Positions 8,280 through 17,336 are shown, numbered from the stretch's first letter. The stretch: DNA of 48,067 nt from an uncultured beta proteobacterium (GCA_903920695.1 CAIXNB010000047.1:1-48067); one strand, 5' to 3'. Notes: generated by a model not told the origin, from the sequence alone. Numbers and translations: made by a program.

Positions 8280-9629
8280 ATGTTCAAAAAAATCCTGGTT
8301 GCCAATCGGGGCGAAATCGCCCTGCGAATTCAACGTGCCTGCCGCGAACTCGGGATCAAGGCTGTCATGGTCTATTCCGAAGCGGATCGTGACGCCAAAT
8401 ATATCAAGTTGGCCGAAGAGGCCGTCTGTATCGGGCCAGCGCAATCGACCCTGAGTTATCTGAACATGCCGGCGATCATTTCGGCGGCCGAGGTGACTGA
8501 CGCGGAGGCAATTCATCCCGGCTACGGTTTCCTGAGCGAAAACGCTGATTTTGCAGAGCGTGTGGAAAAGAGCGGATTCCAGTTTATTGGGCCAACACCC
8601 GAATCCATTCGCATCATGGGCGACAAGGTCTCAGCCAAGCAGGCGATGATCAAGGCTGGCGTTCCATGCGTACCCGGATCGGAGGGCGAACTGCCCGATG
8701 ATCCCGTGCTAGTGCGTCGCATCGCCAAGGCGGTCGGCTACCCGGTCATCATCAAGGCGGCCGGCGGTGGCGGTGGCCGCGGCATGCGCGTGGTACACAC
8801 CGAGGCAGCCTTGATCAATGCGGTGTCCATGACCAAGGCCGAAGCAGCCAGCGCGTTTGGCAATCCAGCGGTCTACATGGAGAAGTTTCTCCAGAATCCC
8901 CGGCATATCGAAATCCAAGTGCTGGCTGACAAGTACAAGAATGCGGTCTACCTGGGTGAGCGGGATTGTTCGATGCAGCGCCGGCACCAGAAGATCATTG
9001 AAGAGGCGCCAGCACCCGGAATCCCGCGTAAGCAAATCGAACGTCTGGGCGAACGCTGTGTGGCGGCCTGCAAGAAAATTGGCTACCGTGGCGCCGGCAC
9101 CTTCGAATTCCTGTATGAGGATGGTGAGTTCTATTTCATTGAAATGAATACCCGCGTGCAGGTGGAGCATCCGGTAACGGAAATGATCACCGGCGTTGAT
9201 ATCGTTAAGACGCAGATCATGGTGGCGGCAGGAGAAAAACTGCCGTTCACACAACGCCAGATTCAGATCCGGGGTCATGCCATTGAATGTCGCGTGAATG
9301 CCGAGGATCCTTACAAGTGCATTCCGTCACCGGGACGCATTACCATGTGGCATGCCCCGGGCGGCCCAGGCGTGCGGGTGGACTCGCATATCTACAGCAA
9401 CTACTATGTCCCCCCAAATTACGATTCAATGATTGGCAAAATCATCACGCATGGCGATACGCGCGAACAGGCCGTGGCACGCATGCTCACAGCCCTGAGC
9501 GAAACCGTGGTCGAAGGCATCAGCAGCAACATTCCGCTGCACCGGGAATTGATGGTGGATGCCAAATTCATGGCTGGCGGCACCAACATTCACTATCTTG
9601 AAGAGTGGCTGAGCCACCATCAACGCTGA
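8280..9629 (+). CDS. accC: Biotin carboxylase subunit of acetyl-CoA carboxylase
   Basis: A 449-residue enzyme, the same length as E. coli AccC. It uses ATP and bicarbonate to carboxylate the biotin on AccB. Visible features are the N-terminal [17 protein letters not shown], the ATP-grasp glycine loop [14 protein letters not shown] (residues about 159-172), [14 protein letters not shown] with the catalytic Glu and Arg residues, and the C-terminal [11 protein letters not shown]. It lies 22 bp after accB in the usual accBC operon and 12 bp before prmA. Confidence 0.97.
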   Translation: MFKKILVANRGEIALRIQRACRELGIKAVMVYSEADRDAKYIKLAEEAVCIGPAQSTLSYLNMPAIISAAEVTDAEAIHPGYGFLSENADFAERVEKSGFQFIGPTPESIRIMGDKVSAKQAMIKAGVPCVPGSEGELPDDPVLVRRIAKAVGYPVIIKAAGGGGGRGMRVVHTEAALINAVSMTKAEAASAFGNPAVYMEKFLQNPRHIEIQVLADKYKNAVYLGERDCSMQRRHQKIIEEAPAPGIPRKQIERLGERCVAACKKIGYRGAGTFEFLYEDGEFYFIEMNTRVQVEHPVTEMITGVDIVKTQIMVAAGEKLPFTQRQIQIRGHAIECRVNAEDPYKCIPSPGRITMWHAPGGPGVRVDSHIYSNYYVPPNYDSMIGKIITHGDTREQAVARMLTALSETVVEGISSNIPLHRELMVDAKFMAGGTNIHYLEEWLSHHQR

Positions 9630-9641
9630 CCCAGGTCTTGC

Positions 9642-10547
9642 ATGTTTGAACTGAGTTTGATGTGCCCGGAGCACCGGGTTGAAACCTTGTGTGATGCACT
9701 CGAAGCGCTCGACGCACTGAGCGTCAGCGTCGAAGACGCTGACGCTCAGACCGATGCCGAGCAAGCCTTGTTTGGCGAGCCTGGCATGCCAGCACCCAAA
9801 GCCGGCTGGCAGCGCTCGCGGGTCGTCGCGCTGTATGAGTCGCAAGCTTTAGCCAGGAATGCATTGGCTCTTTTGCAGGCACAGGATTTCTTTGCCGACT
9901 GCGCTGTATTGACGGTGCAGGAGTTGCCAGAGCAAGACTGGGTGCGTTTGACACAATCACAATTCACGCCAGTCGATATCACGCCAGAGTTCTGGATTGT
10001 GCCGACCTGGCACGAACCACCAGCACAGGCCCGCACCATCATCCGGCTCGACCCGGGATTGGCGTTTGGAACCGGCACGCATCCAACGACCCGGATGTGC
10101 CTGCGCTGGATTGCACAACATGGTCGGGCGCACAGCAACAGCACCGAAAACGGCCTGGGACGGGTTCTCGACTATGGTTGCGGTTCCGGAATTCTGGCGA
10201 TTGGCGCTGCCAAACATGGCGCAGCCCACGTTGATGCCGTCGACATCGACGACGCTGCCGTTCAATCCACCCTGTTGAACGCGCAGGCCAATCAGGTCAC
10301 ACTCAATGTGGGCCTTCCCGTCATCGTGACGGGCGCCTATCAGACGGTACTGGCCAATATCCTGGCAACCCCCTTGAAAGTGCTGGCGCCCCTGCTGTGG
10401 TCGCGGGTCGCTGCCGGTGGTACGCTGGTGTTAGCGGGAATTCTGGAACGCCAAGCGGATGAGTTGAAAGCAGCCTATGCGCCTTACTGCCAGCTTTGCG
10501 TTTCCGATCAGGAAGATGGCTGGATCCTGATGACAGCGATGCGCTGA
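9642..10547 (+). CDS. prmA: Ribosomal protein L11 methyltransferase
   Basis: A 301-residue SAM-dependent enzyme that trimethylates ribosomal protein L11. The N-terminal substrate-recognition domain is followed by RLDPGLAFGTGTHPTTRMCL, the PrmA signature. The SAM-binding motif LDYGCGSGILAIGAAK lies near residues 177-192, then AVDIDDAAVQ and TVLANILATPL, the NIL-type catalytic motif. It belongs to the accBC run (12-bp gap) and is followed 34 bp later by the zinc-ribbon gene. The accBC-prmA order is common in betaproteobacteria. Confidence 0.95.
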   Translation: MFELSLMCPEHRVETLCDALEALDALSVSVEDADAQTDAEQALFGEPGMPAPKAGWQRSRVVALYESQALARNALALLQAQDFFADCAVLTVQELPEQDWVRLTQSQFTPVDITPEFWIVPTWHEPPAQARTIIRLDPGLAFGTGTHPTTRMCLRWIAQHGRAHSNSTENGLGRVLDYGCGSGILAIGAAKHGAAHVDAVDIDDAAVQSTLLNAQANQVTLNVGLPVIVTGAYQTVLANILATPLKVLAPLLWSRVAAGGTLVLAGILERQADELKAAYAPYCQLCVSDQEDGWILMTAMR

Positions 10548-10581
10548 TTTTCCCAGGAGACGGCCCTACAATTTGCAATCC

Positions 10582-11451
10582 ATGAGTCTGATCACACGTT
10601 GCCCGGCCTGTCAGACCCTGTTCAAGGTCGTACCCGATCAACTCCGGATTTCAGAAGGATGGGTTCGCTGCGGGCAATGCAACGAAGTTTTTGACGCATC
10701 ATCGCTGCTGCTGTCGCCTGCAACAGCTGTTATGAATTTCAGTCAGGGTGCGCTTGCCCCAATTCGGCCGTCAGCAGAGCTTGCCGATTCAGTTCCGTCC
10801 GTGCCTGAACCAGTCAGCGCCCCGGTCAACGAGGTCATTACTAGGCAGCCAGCAACCGGCGAAAACCCGATTCAAATCGAACCCAACGATCTAGGCGAAC
10901 CGGATCGCAAAGGCCCGACTGGATTCTGCGAACCATCCTTCCTGCACACGCAGCAAAATACGTCCACATGGCGCAAAGTGCTGACACGAATCCTTTTAGC
11001 CGTTCTGGGGTTGGCCTTGTTACTTGGACTGGCGGGACAAATTGTCTTCCATGAACGCAACCAGATTGTGGCCCGGGGGCCTGGCCTAAAGGGTCTGTTG
11101 CTGACCTTGTGCCGCCCATTGAGTTGCGGTCTGTCTGCCTTGCAGCAAAAGGACGCCGTGGTTATTGACGGTGCATCATTCACCAAGATCAAGCGTGACG
11201 CCTACCGGTTGAATTTCACCCTCAGGAACACCGCTGCCACGGCAGTGGCCGCACCGGCCGTCGAACTGACCTTGACGGATTCACTTGATCAACCGGTCGT
11301 GCGGCGTATCTTTGCCGCTACCGAGTTTGGCCTCCAGTCCGACACCCTCGCTGCGACGTCCGAATGGTCGGCATCAATCGCACTGGCTGTCACGACCGCA
11401 GGCACGGCCGAACGAATTGTCGGTTATCGTTTGCTCGCCTTTTATCCCTAA
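10582..11451 (+). CDS. MJ0042-type zinc-ribbon and DUF3426 membrane protein
   Basis: About 289 residues. The N-terminus is a CxxC...CxxC zinc ribbon (CPACQTLFKV, then RCGQCNEVFDAS) of the MJ0042 type. A low-complexity linker follows, then one transmembrane helix around LTRILLAVLGLALLLGLAGQ, and a C-terminal DUF3426 domain likely in the periplasm. The function is unknown; the protein is widespread beside prmA in beta- and gammaproteobacteria. I use the ATG at 10582; a TTG three codons earlier is also in frame. The stop is 17 bp before the kinase gene. Confidence 0.85.
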   Translation: MSLITRCPACQTLFKVVPDQLRISEGWVRCGQCNEVFDASSLLLSPATAVMNFSQGALAPIRPSAELADSVPSVPEPVSAPVNEVITRQPATGENPIQIEPNDLGEPDRKGPTGFCEPSFLHTQQNTSTWRKVLTRILLAVLGLALLLGLAGQIVFHERNQIVARGPGLKGLLLTLCRPLSCGLSALQQKDAVVIDGASFTKIKRDAYRLNFTLRNTAATAVAAPAVELTLTDSLDQPVVRRIFAATEFGLQSDTLAATSEWSASIALAVTTAGTAERIVGYRLLAFYP

Positions 11452-11468
11452 ACTCCCACACCAAAACC

Positions 11469-12371
11469 ATGGCTTCCATCATCTGCGGCTCACTGGCCTT
11501 CGATACCATCATGAACTTTGAGGGCCGATTTGCCGAGCAAATCCTGCCTGATCAATTGCACATCCTGAATGTATCGTTTCTGGTGCCCGCCTTGCGACGC
11601 GATTTTGGTGGTTGCGCCGGCAACATTGCCTACGCACTCAAACTGCTTGGTGGCACGCCGCTACCCATGGCTATGATCGGCAGCGATGGCGGAAACTACC
11701 TCGCACGACTCGAAGGTCAAGGCATTTCCACCGAATTCGTAAAGACAATCGCCACCGCCTACACCGCACAGGCTATGATCATCACGGACCGGGACAACAA
11801 CCAGATCAACGGTTTTCACCCCGGCGCCATGGACTACGCCCATTTGACCAGCATCACCGCGCGCGACGATATCAAACTGGGAATTATTGCGCCAGATGGA
11901 CGCGATGCCATGTGGCAACACGCCGAGCAGTTTTCAGCGGCAAAGATCCCCTTTGTTTTCGATCCCGGTCAACAACTCCCACGCTTTGACGGCACCGAAC
12001 TGCGCTCACTGGTCGACCAAGCAAGCTGGGTCACTGTCAACGATTACGAAGGAAAGATGCTGAGCGAGCGCACCGGTTGGAGTTATGCAGAAGTTTCTCG
12101 TCGTGTGCGCGGACTGATCGTCACGCTCGGCGCACAGGGCAGCGAAGTATGGGTTGCCGGCGAAAAATCCGAAATTCCTGCGGTCAAGGCAAAAGCGCTG
12201 GTCGATCCGACCGGTTGCGGCGACGCATTCCGTGGTGCCTTGCTGTACGGACTTGAGCAAGACTGGTCACTGGCACGCTGTGCCGCGCTCGGCAGCCAGT
12301 TGGGCTCACTCAAGATTGCACAACAAGGTCCACAGAACTACACGCTTGATCGCCAACTGCTCGGTTTGTAG
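11469..12371 (+). CDS. PfkB-family sugar/nucleoside kinase (adenosine-kinase-like)
   Basis: A 300-residue ribokinase-fold kinase. Its N-terminus (MASIICGSLAFDTIMNFEG, then LPDQLHILNVSFLVP) and FGGCAGNIAYALKLLGG are the substrate-domain signatures of the proteobacterial adenosine-kinase-like PfkB group. The C-terminal PfkB signature DPTGCGDAFRGALLYG places the catalytic base at Asp252 with the anion hole before it. Adenosine is the likely but unproven acceptor. The long frame begins upstream at 11364 inside the previous gene, so I chose the ATG at 11469, 17 bp after that gene's stop. A bidirectional terminator follows. Confidence 0.88.
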   Translation: MASIICGSLAFDTIMNFEGRFAEQILPDQLHILNVSFLVPALRRDFGGCAGNIAYALKLLGGTPLPMAMIGSDGGNYLARLEGQGISTEFVKTIATAYTAQAMIITDRDNNQINGFHPGAMDYAHLTSITARDDIKLGIIAPDGRDAMWQHAEQFSAAKIPFVFDPGQQLPRFDGTELRSLVDQASWVTVNDYEGKMLSERTGWSYAEVSRRVRGLIVTLGAQGSEVWVAGEKSEIPAVKAKALVDPTGCGDAFRGALLYGLEQDWSLARCAALGSQLGSLKIAQQGPQNYTLDRQLLGL

Positions 12372-12394
12372 CCTGACGTGCAGGCTCGCGCCGC

Positions 12395-12431
12395 AAAAAA
12401 AAAACCCGATGCATTCAAGCATCGGGTTTTT
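12395..12431. terminator. Bidirectional intrinsic terminator
   Basis: AACCCGATGC, loop ATTCAA and GCATCGGGTT form a perfect 10-bp stem extended by A:T pairs. It has an A-run of about ten on the left and a T-run on the right. It serves both the convergent kinase gene (+) and the histone-like gene (-). Confidence 0.9.
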
Positions 12432-12451
12432 GACCGAACTGGGTTAACAGT

Positions 12452-12904
12452 TCAGGGCTTGCTGGCCGTCGGAAAAGGCCATGCGGCCTGCGGGCTCAAA
12501 GTTGTCTGAGCAGCAGGGGCAGCCGGAGCAGGCGCGGCTTTGGCTGCGGGTGCTTTCGCGGCTTTCTTCGCAGCCGGCTTCTTGGCTGCTTTCTTGGCTA
12601 CTGGCTTCTTGGCGGCCGGCTTCTTGGCTACAGCGGCTTTCTTGGCAGGCGCTTTTTTAGCAGCTACTTTTTTGGCCGGTGCAGCTTTCTTGGCGGCAGC
12701 ATTTTTCGCGGGTGCCGCTTTCTTGGCTGCTACTTTTTTCGCTGGTGCCGCCTTTTTGGCCGGCGCAGCTTTCTTGGCTGCTACTTTCTTCGCGGGTGCC
12801 GCTTTCTTAGCCGGCGCAGCTTTCTTAGCTGCTACTTTTTTTGCAGGTGCCGCTTTCTTCGCGGGAACGGCCTTCTTTGCGGCCGGTTTTTTTGCAGTTG
12901 CCAT
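12452..12904 (-). CDS. Lysine/alanine-rich histone H1-like DNA-binding protein
   Basis: A 150-residue protein made almost entirely of Ala, Lys and Pro (AAPAKK, VAAKK, KKPAAKK), with no fold-defining motif. It resembles the eukaryotic histone H1 tail and bacterial H1-like proteins (HctB, AlgP, BpH1), which bind and compact DNA non-specifically. The last 25 residues are less basic (QTTLSPQAAWPFPTASKP). AAGGAG about 7 bp upstream sets the ATG at 12904. The opposite strand also has an open frame here (12540-12959), which is a mirror of the repeats and not a gene. Two hairpins lie in its 5' region. Repeat number is likely to vary between strains. Confidence 0.88.
   Translation of the reverse strand: MATAKKPAAKKAVPAKKAAPAKKVAAKKAAPAKKAAPAKKVAAKKAAPAKKAAPAKKVAAKKAAPAKNAAAKKAAPAKKVAAKKAPAKKAAVAKKPAAKKPVAKKAAKKPAAKKAAKAPAAKAAPAPAAPAAQTTLSPQAAWPFPTASKP
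12683..12835 (-). repeat. Tandem 17-codon repeats inside the histone-like gene
   Basis: The coding unit VAAKKAAPAKKAAPAKK (51 bp) occurs at residues 24-40 and 41-57. A third copy from residue 58 is degenerate (AAPAKN replaces AAPAKK). The DNA repeats are imperfect, with third-position changes. Confidence 0.75.
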
Positions 12905-12935
12905 TATTTTCTCCTTGATCAATTTACAAAGAGCA

Positions 12936-12961
12936 CTTCATGCGAGTTGGAGAGCATGAAG
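12936..12961. promoter_or_regulatory. Inverted repeat 1 in the 5' region of the histone-like gene
   Basis: CTTCATGC, ten bases, GCATGAAG: a perfect 8-bp inverted repeat 31 bp upstream of the ATG at 12904. It could be a stem-loop in the 5' untranslated RNA or an operator. Confidence 0.5.
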
Positions 12962-12966
12962 CGATC

Positions 12967-12996
12967 CATGGTGTTGGGCTCGAACCCAGCACCATG
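12967..12996. promoter_or_regulatory. Inverted repeat 2 in the 5' region of the histone-like gene
   Basis: CATGGTG-TTGGG, loop CTCGAA and CCCAG-CACCATG form a 12-bp stem (one G:T pair) only 5 bp beyond the first inverted repeat. The loop strand reads GGGTTCGAGCCC on the minus strand, which recalls a tRNA T-arm. No tRNA body can be folded around it. Confidence 0.5.
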
Positions 12997-13434
12997 AACT
13001 CGGGTGCACAAACAGACCAAGCGGGCTTTTGGGTGATCGGTCGTTTGTGAAATTTTGTCGCCATATTTAAAATCAATGCTCGGGATCCACGCCGACGCGG
13101 CATGGACTGCGTTCAACCCGGCAGGCGACACCGCCGCGCGGCAGACAGATGAGCCGCATGAATTGAGCGATGGCGAGTTTGGCTTGATCTCTTCATCCCG
13201 CGTCAACATAAATAGTTCCAGTCAGAGGATTATGAGAGCAGCGAAATGAAATGAAAAGTATTCATTCGCATCGCTTGCCGATTGTGGCCCCAAGTGTTGT
13301 GCGGCAACATCGCAAAGCAACACGCTGAACGCTACTTCAAACTTCACAAGCAGAACTCGCAAGTCGAAAAACGGGTATTGGGATCAAGGCATTTTGCATT
13401 CAATTCTCTTCATTCGCGGCGTGTCATTGAAGGT

Positions 13435-13464
13435 TTGCAACTGTCAACAGGAAGCACTATATAT
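13435..13464 (+). promoter_or_regulatory. Candidate sigma70 promoter with no assigned gene
   Basis: TTGCAA, 17 bp, TATATAT. Both hexamers and the spacing are good. Transcription would run rightward into the 3' end of ampD on the opposite strand. No ORF or terminator that I can support lies downstream, so a small or antisense RNA is possible, as is a chance match. Confidence 0.35.
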
Positions 13465-13569
13465 GGTGTCTCGACTGATTGCAAGCCACTACCCATAGCG
13501 TCTCTTGAGCAAAATTGAATCTTTCGAAATTTCCGGTGCAAACCGATCACTCGCACAAACTCAGCGAGT

Positions 13570-14187
13570 TCAAGCTTCCACCGTGCCGACCGGGAAACAC
13601 TGCCGGGGCAAGCCAAGTGTCCTTTGCAAACGAGGCCAATCAAAGCCACGTCCTGGATCGGTCTTTCGCCCCGGCGCGACATGTTCGTGCCCCGCTATGT
13701 CCGTGATCGGATAGCGCTGCAGCAAGGCAGCGCACAGACCCGCCAGTGATTCATATTGACTGTCTTCGAAAGGGTCGCCTTCTGCTCCTTCGAGTTCGAT
13801 ACCAATGGAATCGTCGTTGCAATTGCTGCGTCCGCGATAGCAGGAAACACCGGCATGCCAAGCACGGTCGTCAGCGCTGACAAACTGCAGTAACTCCCCA
13901 TGCCGGCGGATGTAGAAGTGCGACGACACCTTCATGCCCTCGATGCGCCTGAAGAACGGGTGCAGACTCCAATCGAGTTGATTGGCAAACAGGCGTTGCA
14001 CCTCATCGCCCCCGTATTGGCCTGGCGGCAGGCTGATGCAATGCAGAACGATCAGATCAGGCTTGACATTGATCGGACGTCGACCGTAATTCGGTGAATC
14101 CCGTTGCCCCGCGAAGCGATACCAACCATCGCGCCAGAGCGCCAATTCCGCAGTCAATTCAGACTGACTCATCGAACGAATCGCCAT
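13570..14187 (-). CDS. ampD: AmpD, 1,6-anhydro-MurNAc-L-alanine amidase
   Basis: A cytoplasmic zinc amidase of murein recycling, about 200-205 residues. It cleaves the peptide from anhydro-muropeptides and so sets the inducer level for AmpR-type beta-lactamase control where that exists. Visible features are LIVLHCISLPPGQYGG with the first zinc His, SSHFYIRRHGELLQFVSADDRAWHAG with the second region, and AGHEHVAPGRKTDPG with the last His/Asp ligands. These mark the AmpD subfamily. Two starts are possible: ATG 14187 and ATG 14172 (MSQSELTAEL). Both overlap the 3' end of pilR, so it is the last gene of the pilS-pilR run. Confidence 0.93.
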   Translation of the reverse strand: MAIRSMSQSELTAELALWRDGWYRFAGQRDSPNYGRRPINVKPDLIVLHCISLPPGQYGGDEVQRLFANQLDWSLHPFFRRIEGMKVSSHFYIRRHGELLQFVSADDRAWHAGVSCYRGRSNCNDDSIGIELEGAEGDPFEDSQYESLAGLCAALLQRYPITDIAGHEHVAPGRKTDPGRGFDWPRLQRTLGLPRQCFPVGTVEA

Positions 14188-15640
14188 TGTTCAGCACGTC
14201 AATGCGGAGTCGCGCAATGCGATAGCGTATTTGACGCAGGCTCAAACCCAGTCTGGCAGCGGCAGCGGTGCGATTGAATCCTGTTTCATGCAAGGCCTGA
14301 ATCAATATCTCGCGTTCCGCCGCATCAAGATGGCTTTGCAAATCACGTGGGATGGCGACCCGGTCGTTGTGTCCCTGCGCCACATCCATACCGACTGATT
14401 CGGGTTCCTGATTCATTGCGTGCTGGACTGAAGGCTCAATCCGCAGATCATCGTCTTCACTCAGGGCAACCGCACGATGCAGCAGATTTTCCAGTTCCCT
14501 CACATTGCCCGGCAAGGGATCGAGTGCCAGTTGGTCAAGCACCGCACTGGGTAACGCCGGCACCGCGATACCCGATTCCAGGGCAATCCGTCTGAGCAAG
14601 GCGGCGCACAAAGCCGGCAAGTCGTCGCGGCGCTCACGCAAAGGCGGGATAACAATCTCGATCACATTCAAACGGTAATAAAGATCCTGTCGAAAACGCC
14701 CAGCTTGCACTTCGGCTGCCAGATCCTTGTGCGTCGCGCTGATGATCCGTACGTCGACCGGCTCCTCCTGAGGCGAACCGATTGGCCGAATGCAGCGTTC
14801 CTGAATGGCCCGCAGCAGTTTGGCCTGCATGAGCAGCGGCAAATCCCCGATCTCATCCAGAAACAAAGTCCCACCACGTGCGGCCTGAAAAAAGCCATCG
14901 CGGTCCTGTGTTGCGCCTGTGTACGAGCCTTTCTTGGCGCCAAAAAATTCAGTCTCGAGTAGATTTTCCGGAATGGCGCTGCAGTTCACTGCGATCAAGG
15001 CAGCGCCACCACGGTGGCTGTTCGCATGAATGGCATTGGCCACCAGTTCCTTGCCAGTACCCGACTCCCCCGTCACCATAACAGGCGCCATGCTGCGGGC
15101 CACTTTGACGATGCGTTCCTTCACTGCATGCATGACACTCGACTCACCCACCAAGCGTTGCAGCGCACGCTCTCCCAGCGAGGAGTGTGCCGCCGCAGCG
15201 GTCATAACAGTACCGGCCTGCAGATGCGGATCACCGGCCCGTGTGGGCAACGGTGCGGGGTCCAGCACAACCGACGCAATGACGGCACGGAATTGCTTGA
15301 GATCAACCGGCTTTGTCAGGTAATCGAAGGCACCCGCCTTCAGCGACTCAACAGCATTTTCGGCTGACCCATAGGCTGTGATGACAACGCAGCGCTCCCG
15401 ACGCTGTTGCGCCCGGATGTGACGTATCAACTCCAAGCCCAGGCCATCGGGCAAGCGCATGTCAGTGATAACCAGATCAAAACGGCCGTGGTTCAGGTAC
15501 TCGAAGGCTTGCACAAGGTTTTCCGCAGTTTCAACCCTGAAGCCTTCACGCAACAGCGTCAACTCATAGAGCGTGCGCAGATCAGGCTCATCGTCAACGA
15601 CCAGGATCCTGGCCGGGCTCAGTGTTGTCTTTGAATCCAT
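14159..15640 (-). CDS. pilR: PilR, sigma-54-dependent response regulator for type IV pili
   Basis: 493 residues. The receiver domain has phospho-acceptor Asp60 (DLVITDMRLPDG). The AAA+ domain has Walker A GESGTGKE, the sigma-54 contact loop as KGSYTGA (the PilR form of GAFTGA) and the sensor GNVRELENLLHRA. The C-terminal Fis-type helix-turn-helix is NRTAAAARLGLSLRQIRYRI. It activates pilin transcription with RpoN in other bacteria. It lies 4 bp after pilS and overlaps ampD. Confidence 0.94.
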   Translation of the reverse strand: MDSKTTLSPARILVVDDEPDLRTLYELTLLREGFRVETAENLVQAFEYLNHGRFDLVITDMRLPDGLGLELIRHIRAQQRRERCVVITAYGSAENAVESLKAGAFDYLTKPVDLKQFRAVIASVVLDPAPLPTRAGDPHLQAGTVMTAAAAHSSLGERALQRLVGESSVMHAVKERIVKVARSMAPVMVTGESGTGKELVANAIHANSHRGGAALIAVNCSAIPENLLETEFFGAKKGSYTGATQDRDGFFQAARGGTLFLDEIGDLPLLMQAKLLRAIQERCIRPIGSPQEEPVDVRIISATHKDLAAEVQAGRFRQDLYYRLNVIEIVIPPLRERRDDLPALCAALLRRIALESGIAVPALPSAVLDQLALDPLPGNVRELENLLHRAVALSEDDDLRIEPSVQHAMNQEPESVGMDVAQGHNDRVAIPRDLQSHLDAAEREILIQALHETGFNRTAAAARLGLSLRQIRYRIARLRIDVLNNGDSFDESV

Positions 15641-15644
15641 GGCT

Positions 15645-17336
15645 TCATCCTTGGTTGGTCTGAAATACCACCAAAAACTCGTTGCCGTCGATCAACCGAC
15701 CGCTGATCTGGCGCTGCGTTCGCAAATAGGTAATCGAAGCCCCCTGTTCTTCGCATAGCTCGCGGCAAATATAAAGCCCCAATCCGGTTGATCGACTTTC
15801 AGACGAAAAAAATGGCTCGAACAGATGCCGCTCGACCGATTGATCCAGCGGCTGCCCATTACTCCACACGCGCAAAGCGCCCTGCCCGGAAATCAAATTG
15901 CTGACTGACACTTCGATAGCCCCGGTTTGACCTCCCGAATAGCGCAATGCATTGTCAAGCAGGTTAACCAAAATCCGCCGCAGATGCTCGAACTCGAACC
16001 TGACCTGGATGCTCTGCGCAGACAAATGAAGACGCAGACGTTGCTCACTGTGTGTCTGCTGCCGCCAATCATGGCATATTCTTGCCGCCTCACTGCTCAA
16101 CTCCAGCACACTCGACGTGGTCGTGTCTTCTCGCTGCTGCACCCGTGAGATATCCAACACCTCCTCAACAATTCTTTCCAACCGCCTGGTATTTTGCTGG
16201 ACCATCTGCGTCAGTTGCTTATGCCGCGGCTCCTGCAGATCTTCATCGAGCAGTGCGTTGGCCTGCGCAATCGCGGCCAGTGGATTGCGAATTTCATGGG
16301 CGACAGCCGCTGACATGCGCCCCATACTGACCAGTTTGTCGGCTCGCATGCGCGCTTCCATTTCACGCTGATCCTGCATAAACATGACGCACAGCGTCTC
16401 GCCATCACCCCCTGGTGCGGTCGCCAGTTGGGTCCGCACCCGCACCCGTCTGGGGCCCTGGCCCAGATGGCGTATGGTGACATCGGCCTGCCGTGCCACC
16501 TTGTCAGAATAGCTCAGCGCCATCAGGTTGACGAGTTCCTGCCAGCCATCCAGCGCGGTCAGACTGAATGACCGCGTTCCCGGCGCGCTCTGTGCGCCCA
16601 ACAAGTGGCGCGCTGCAGGATTTGCCGCTCTCACAACGCCACGCGAGTCCAACACCAGAATTCCGTCGGTGAGTGTCTCGATCACCAGTTCGTTGACCTG
16701 TCTTTGCACCCGTTCGGCCAGCTGGCTGCGCTGCGCCAGCAGTTCGACATCGGCCAGACGAATCGCGATCTGGTTGGCGAGAAATGCAATGGCAAAACAC
16801 CCCGCACCCGTCAAGGCGGCCTGCAGGAACTGAGCCGTCGTGTCCGCCGGCACTTGCAAGGACATCCAGGTAGCATAGGCAAACAACAACAGCGTCACAC
16901 CCGCTGCGCTGCCCATGGCCAATGAAAGTGAGCCCAGTACCGCCGCCATCAAGACCGGAAGCACAAATAAGGGCGCGTAATTGATGCCACTGCCCTGCGC
17001 AATTTGTAGCAGCCCAAATGCCAGGATATCGACCACCCCGATGGCAATCCATTGCGCGTCAAAGGCCTTGCCAGACGGGCGCGGATTGGCCAAAAGGCGC
17101 ACCGTCCAAGCGACGCCGCAATAGACTGCACAAATCAGGATCAGGCTGACGTCCTTAGCAGGTCCAAGTGCGTAGATGGCACTCTGGAACAACAGCAAGC
17201 CCAGTCCCAACGCCACACGCGCCGTCATGAAACCGCGCCATAGTCTCTCAAATTCCCGTGGTTTACCCGGTGCGTCGACACCTAGCACCGACAAAGCGGA
17301 ATCAAACCAGGCAGGGGCTGGCGCCGGCTGGCTCAC
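15645..17336 (-). CDS. pilS: PilS, membrane sensor histidine kinase for type IV pili
   Basis: 563 residues. About six hydrophobic segments (residues about 40-195) fit the PilS membrane sensor, which is reported to monitor pilin in the inner membrane. A PAS domain follows at about 215-320 (LTDGILVLDSRGVVRAANPAA). The H-box is MSAAVAHEIRNPLAAI (His347), then the HATPase with NLLDNALRYSGG and STGLGLYICRELCEEQGA. The stop is 4 bp before pilR, which makes a co-transcribed two-component pair. Confidence 0.94.
   Translation of the reverse strand: MSQPAPAPAWFDSALSVLGVDAPGKPREFERLWRGFMTARVALGLGLLLFQSAIYALGPAKDVSLILICAVYCGVAWTVRLLANPRPSGKAFDAQWIAIGVVDILAFGLLQIAQGSGINYAPLFVLPVLMAAVLGSLSLAMGSAAGVTLLLFAYATWMSLQVPADTTAQFLQAALTGAGCFAIAFLANQIAIRLADVELLAQRSQLAERVQRQVNELVIETLTDGILVLDSRGVVRAANPAARHLLGAQSAPGTRSFSLTALDGWQELVNLMALSYSDKVARQADVTIRHLGQGPRRVRVRTQLATAPGGDGETLCVMFMQDQREMEARMRADKLVSMGRMSAAVAHEIRNPLAAIAQANALLDEDLQEPRHKQLTQMVQQNTRRLERIVEEVLDISRVQQREDTTTSSVLELSSEAARICHDWRQQTHSEQRLRLHLSAQSIQVRFEFEHLRRILVNLLDNALRYSGGQTGAIEVSVSNLISGQGALRVWSNGQPLDQSVERHLFEPFFSSESRSTGLGLYICRELCEEQGASITYLRTQRQISGRLIDGNEFLVVFQTNQG

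Larger units (their letters stand above)
12905..13569. other. 665-bp intergenic region without a convincing gene
   Basis: Between the histone-like gene and ampD. Short ORFs on both strands (64 to 96 codons) show no family resemblance or good ribosome sites and I do not call them. What it does hold: two adjacent perfect hairpins (12936-12961 and 12967-12996), and a well-formed sigma70-type promoter reading rightward at 13435-13464. Its base composition is more A+T-rich than the flanking genes, notably 13200-13560. Confidence 0.6.

Noticed and set aside
12683..12835. Regularly spaced repeats suggestive of a CRISPR array
   Set aside because: The repeats are in frame, encode AAPAKK units, have no unique spacers, and lie inside one gene.
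12540..12959. 139-codon open frame on the plus strand opposite the histone-like gene
   Set aside because: It is the mirror of the Ala/Lys-rich repeats (AAFLAATFFAGA pattern), has no ribosome site, and the minus-strand gene has AAGGAG and a terminator.
12967..12996. tRNA T-arm-like sequence GGGTTCGAGCCC on the minus strand
   Set aside because: No acceptor, anticodon or D arms can be built around it; it is a simple inverted repeat.
12919..13209. 96-codon minus-strand ORF upstream of the histone-like gene
   Set aside because: It runs through both hairpins, has no family resemblance and no ribosome site.
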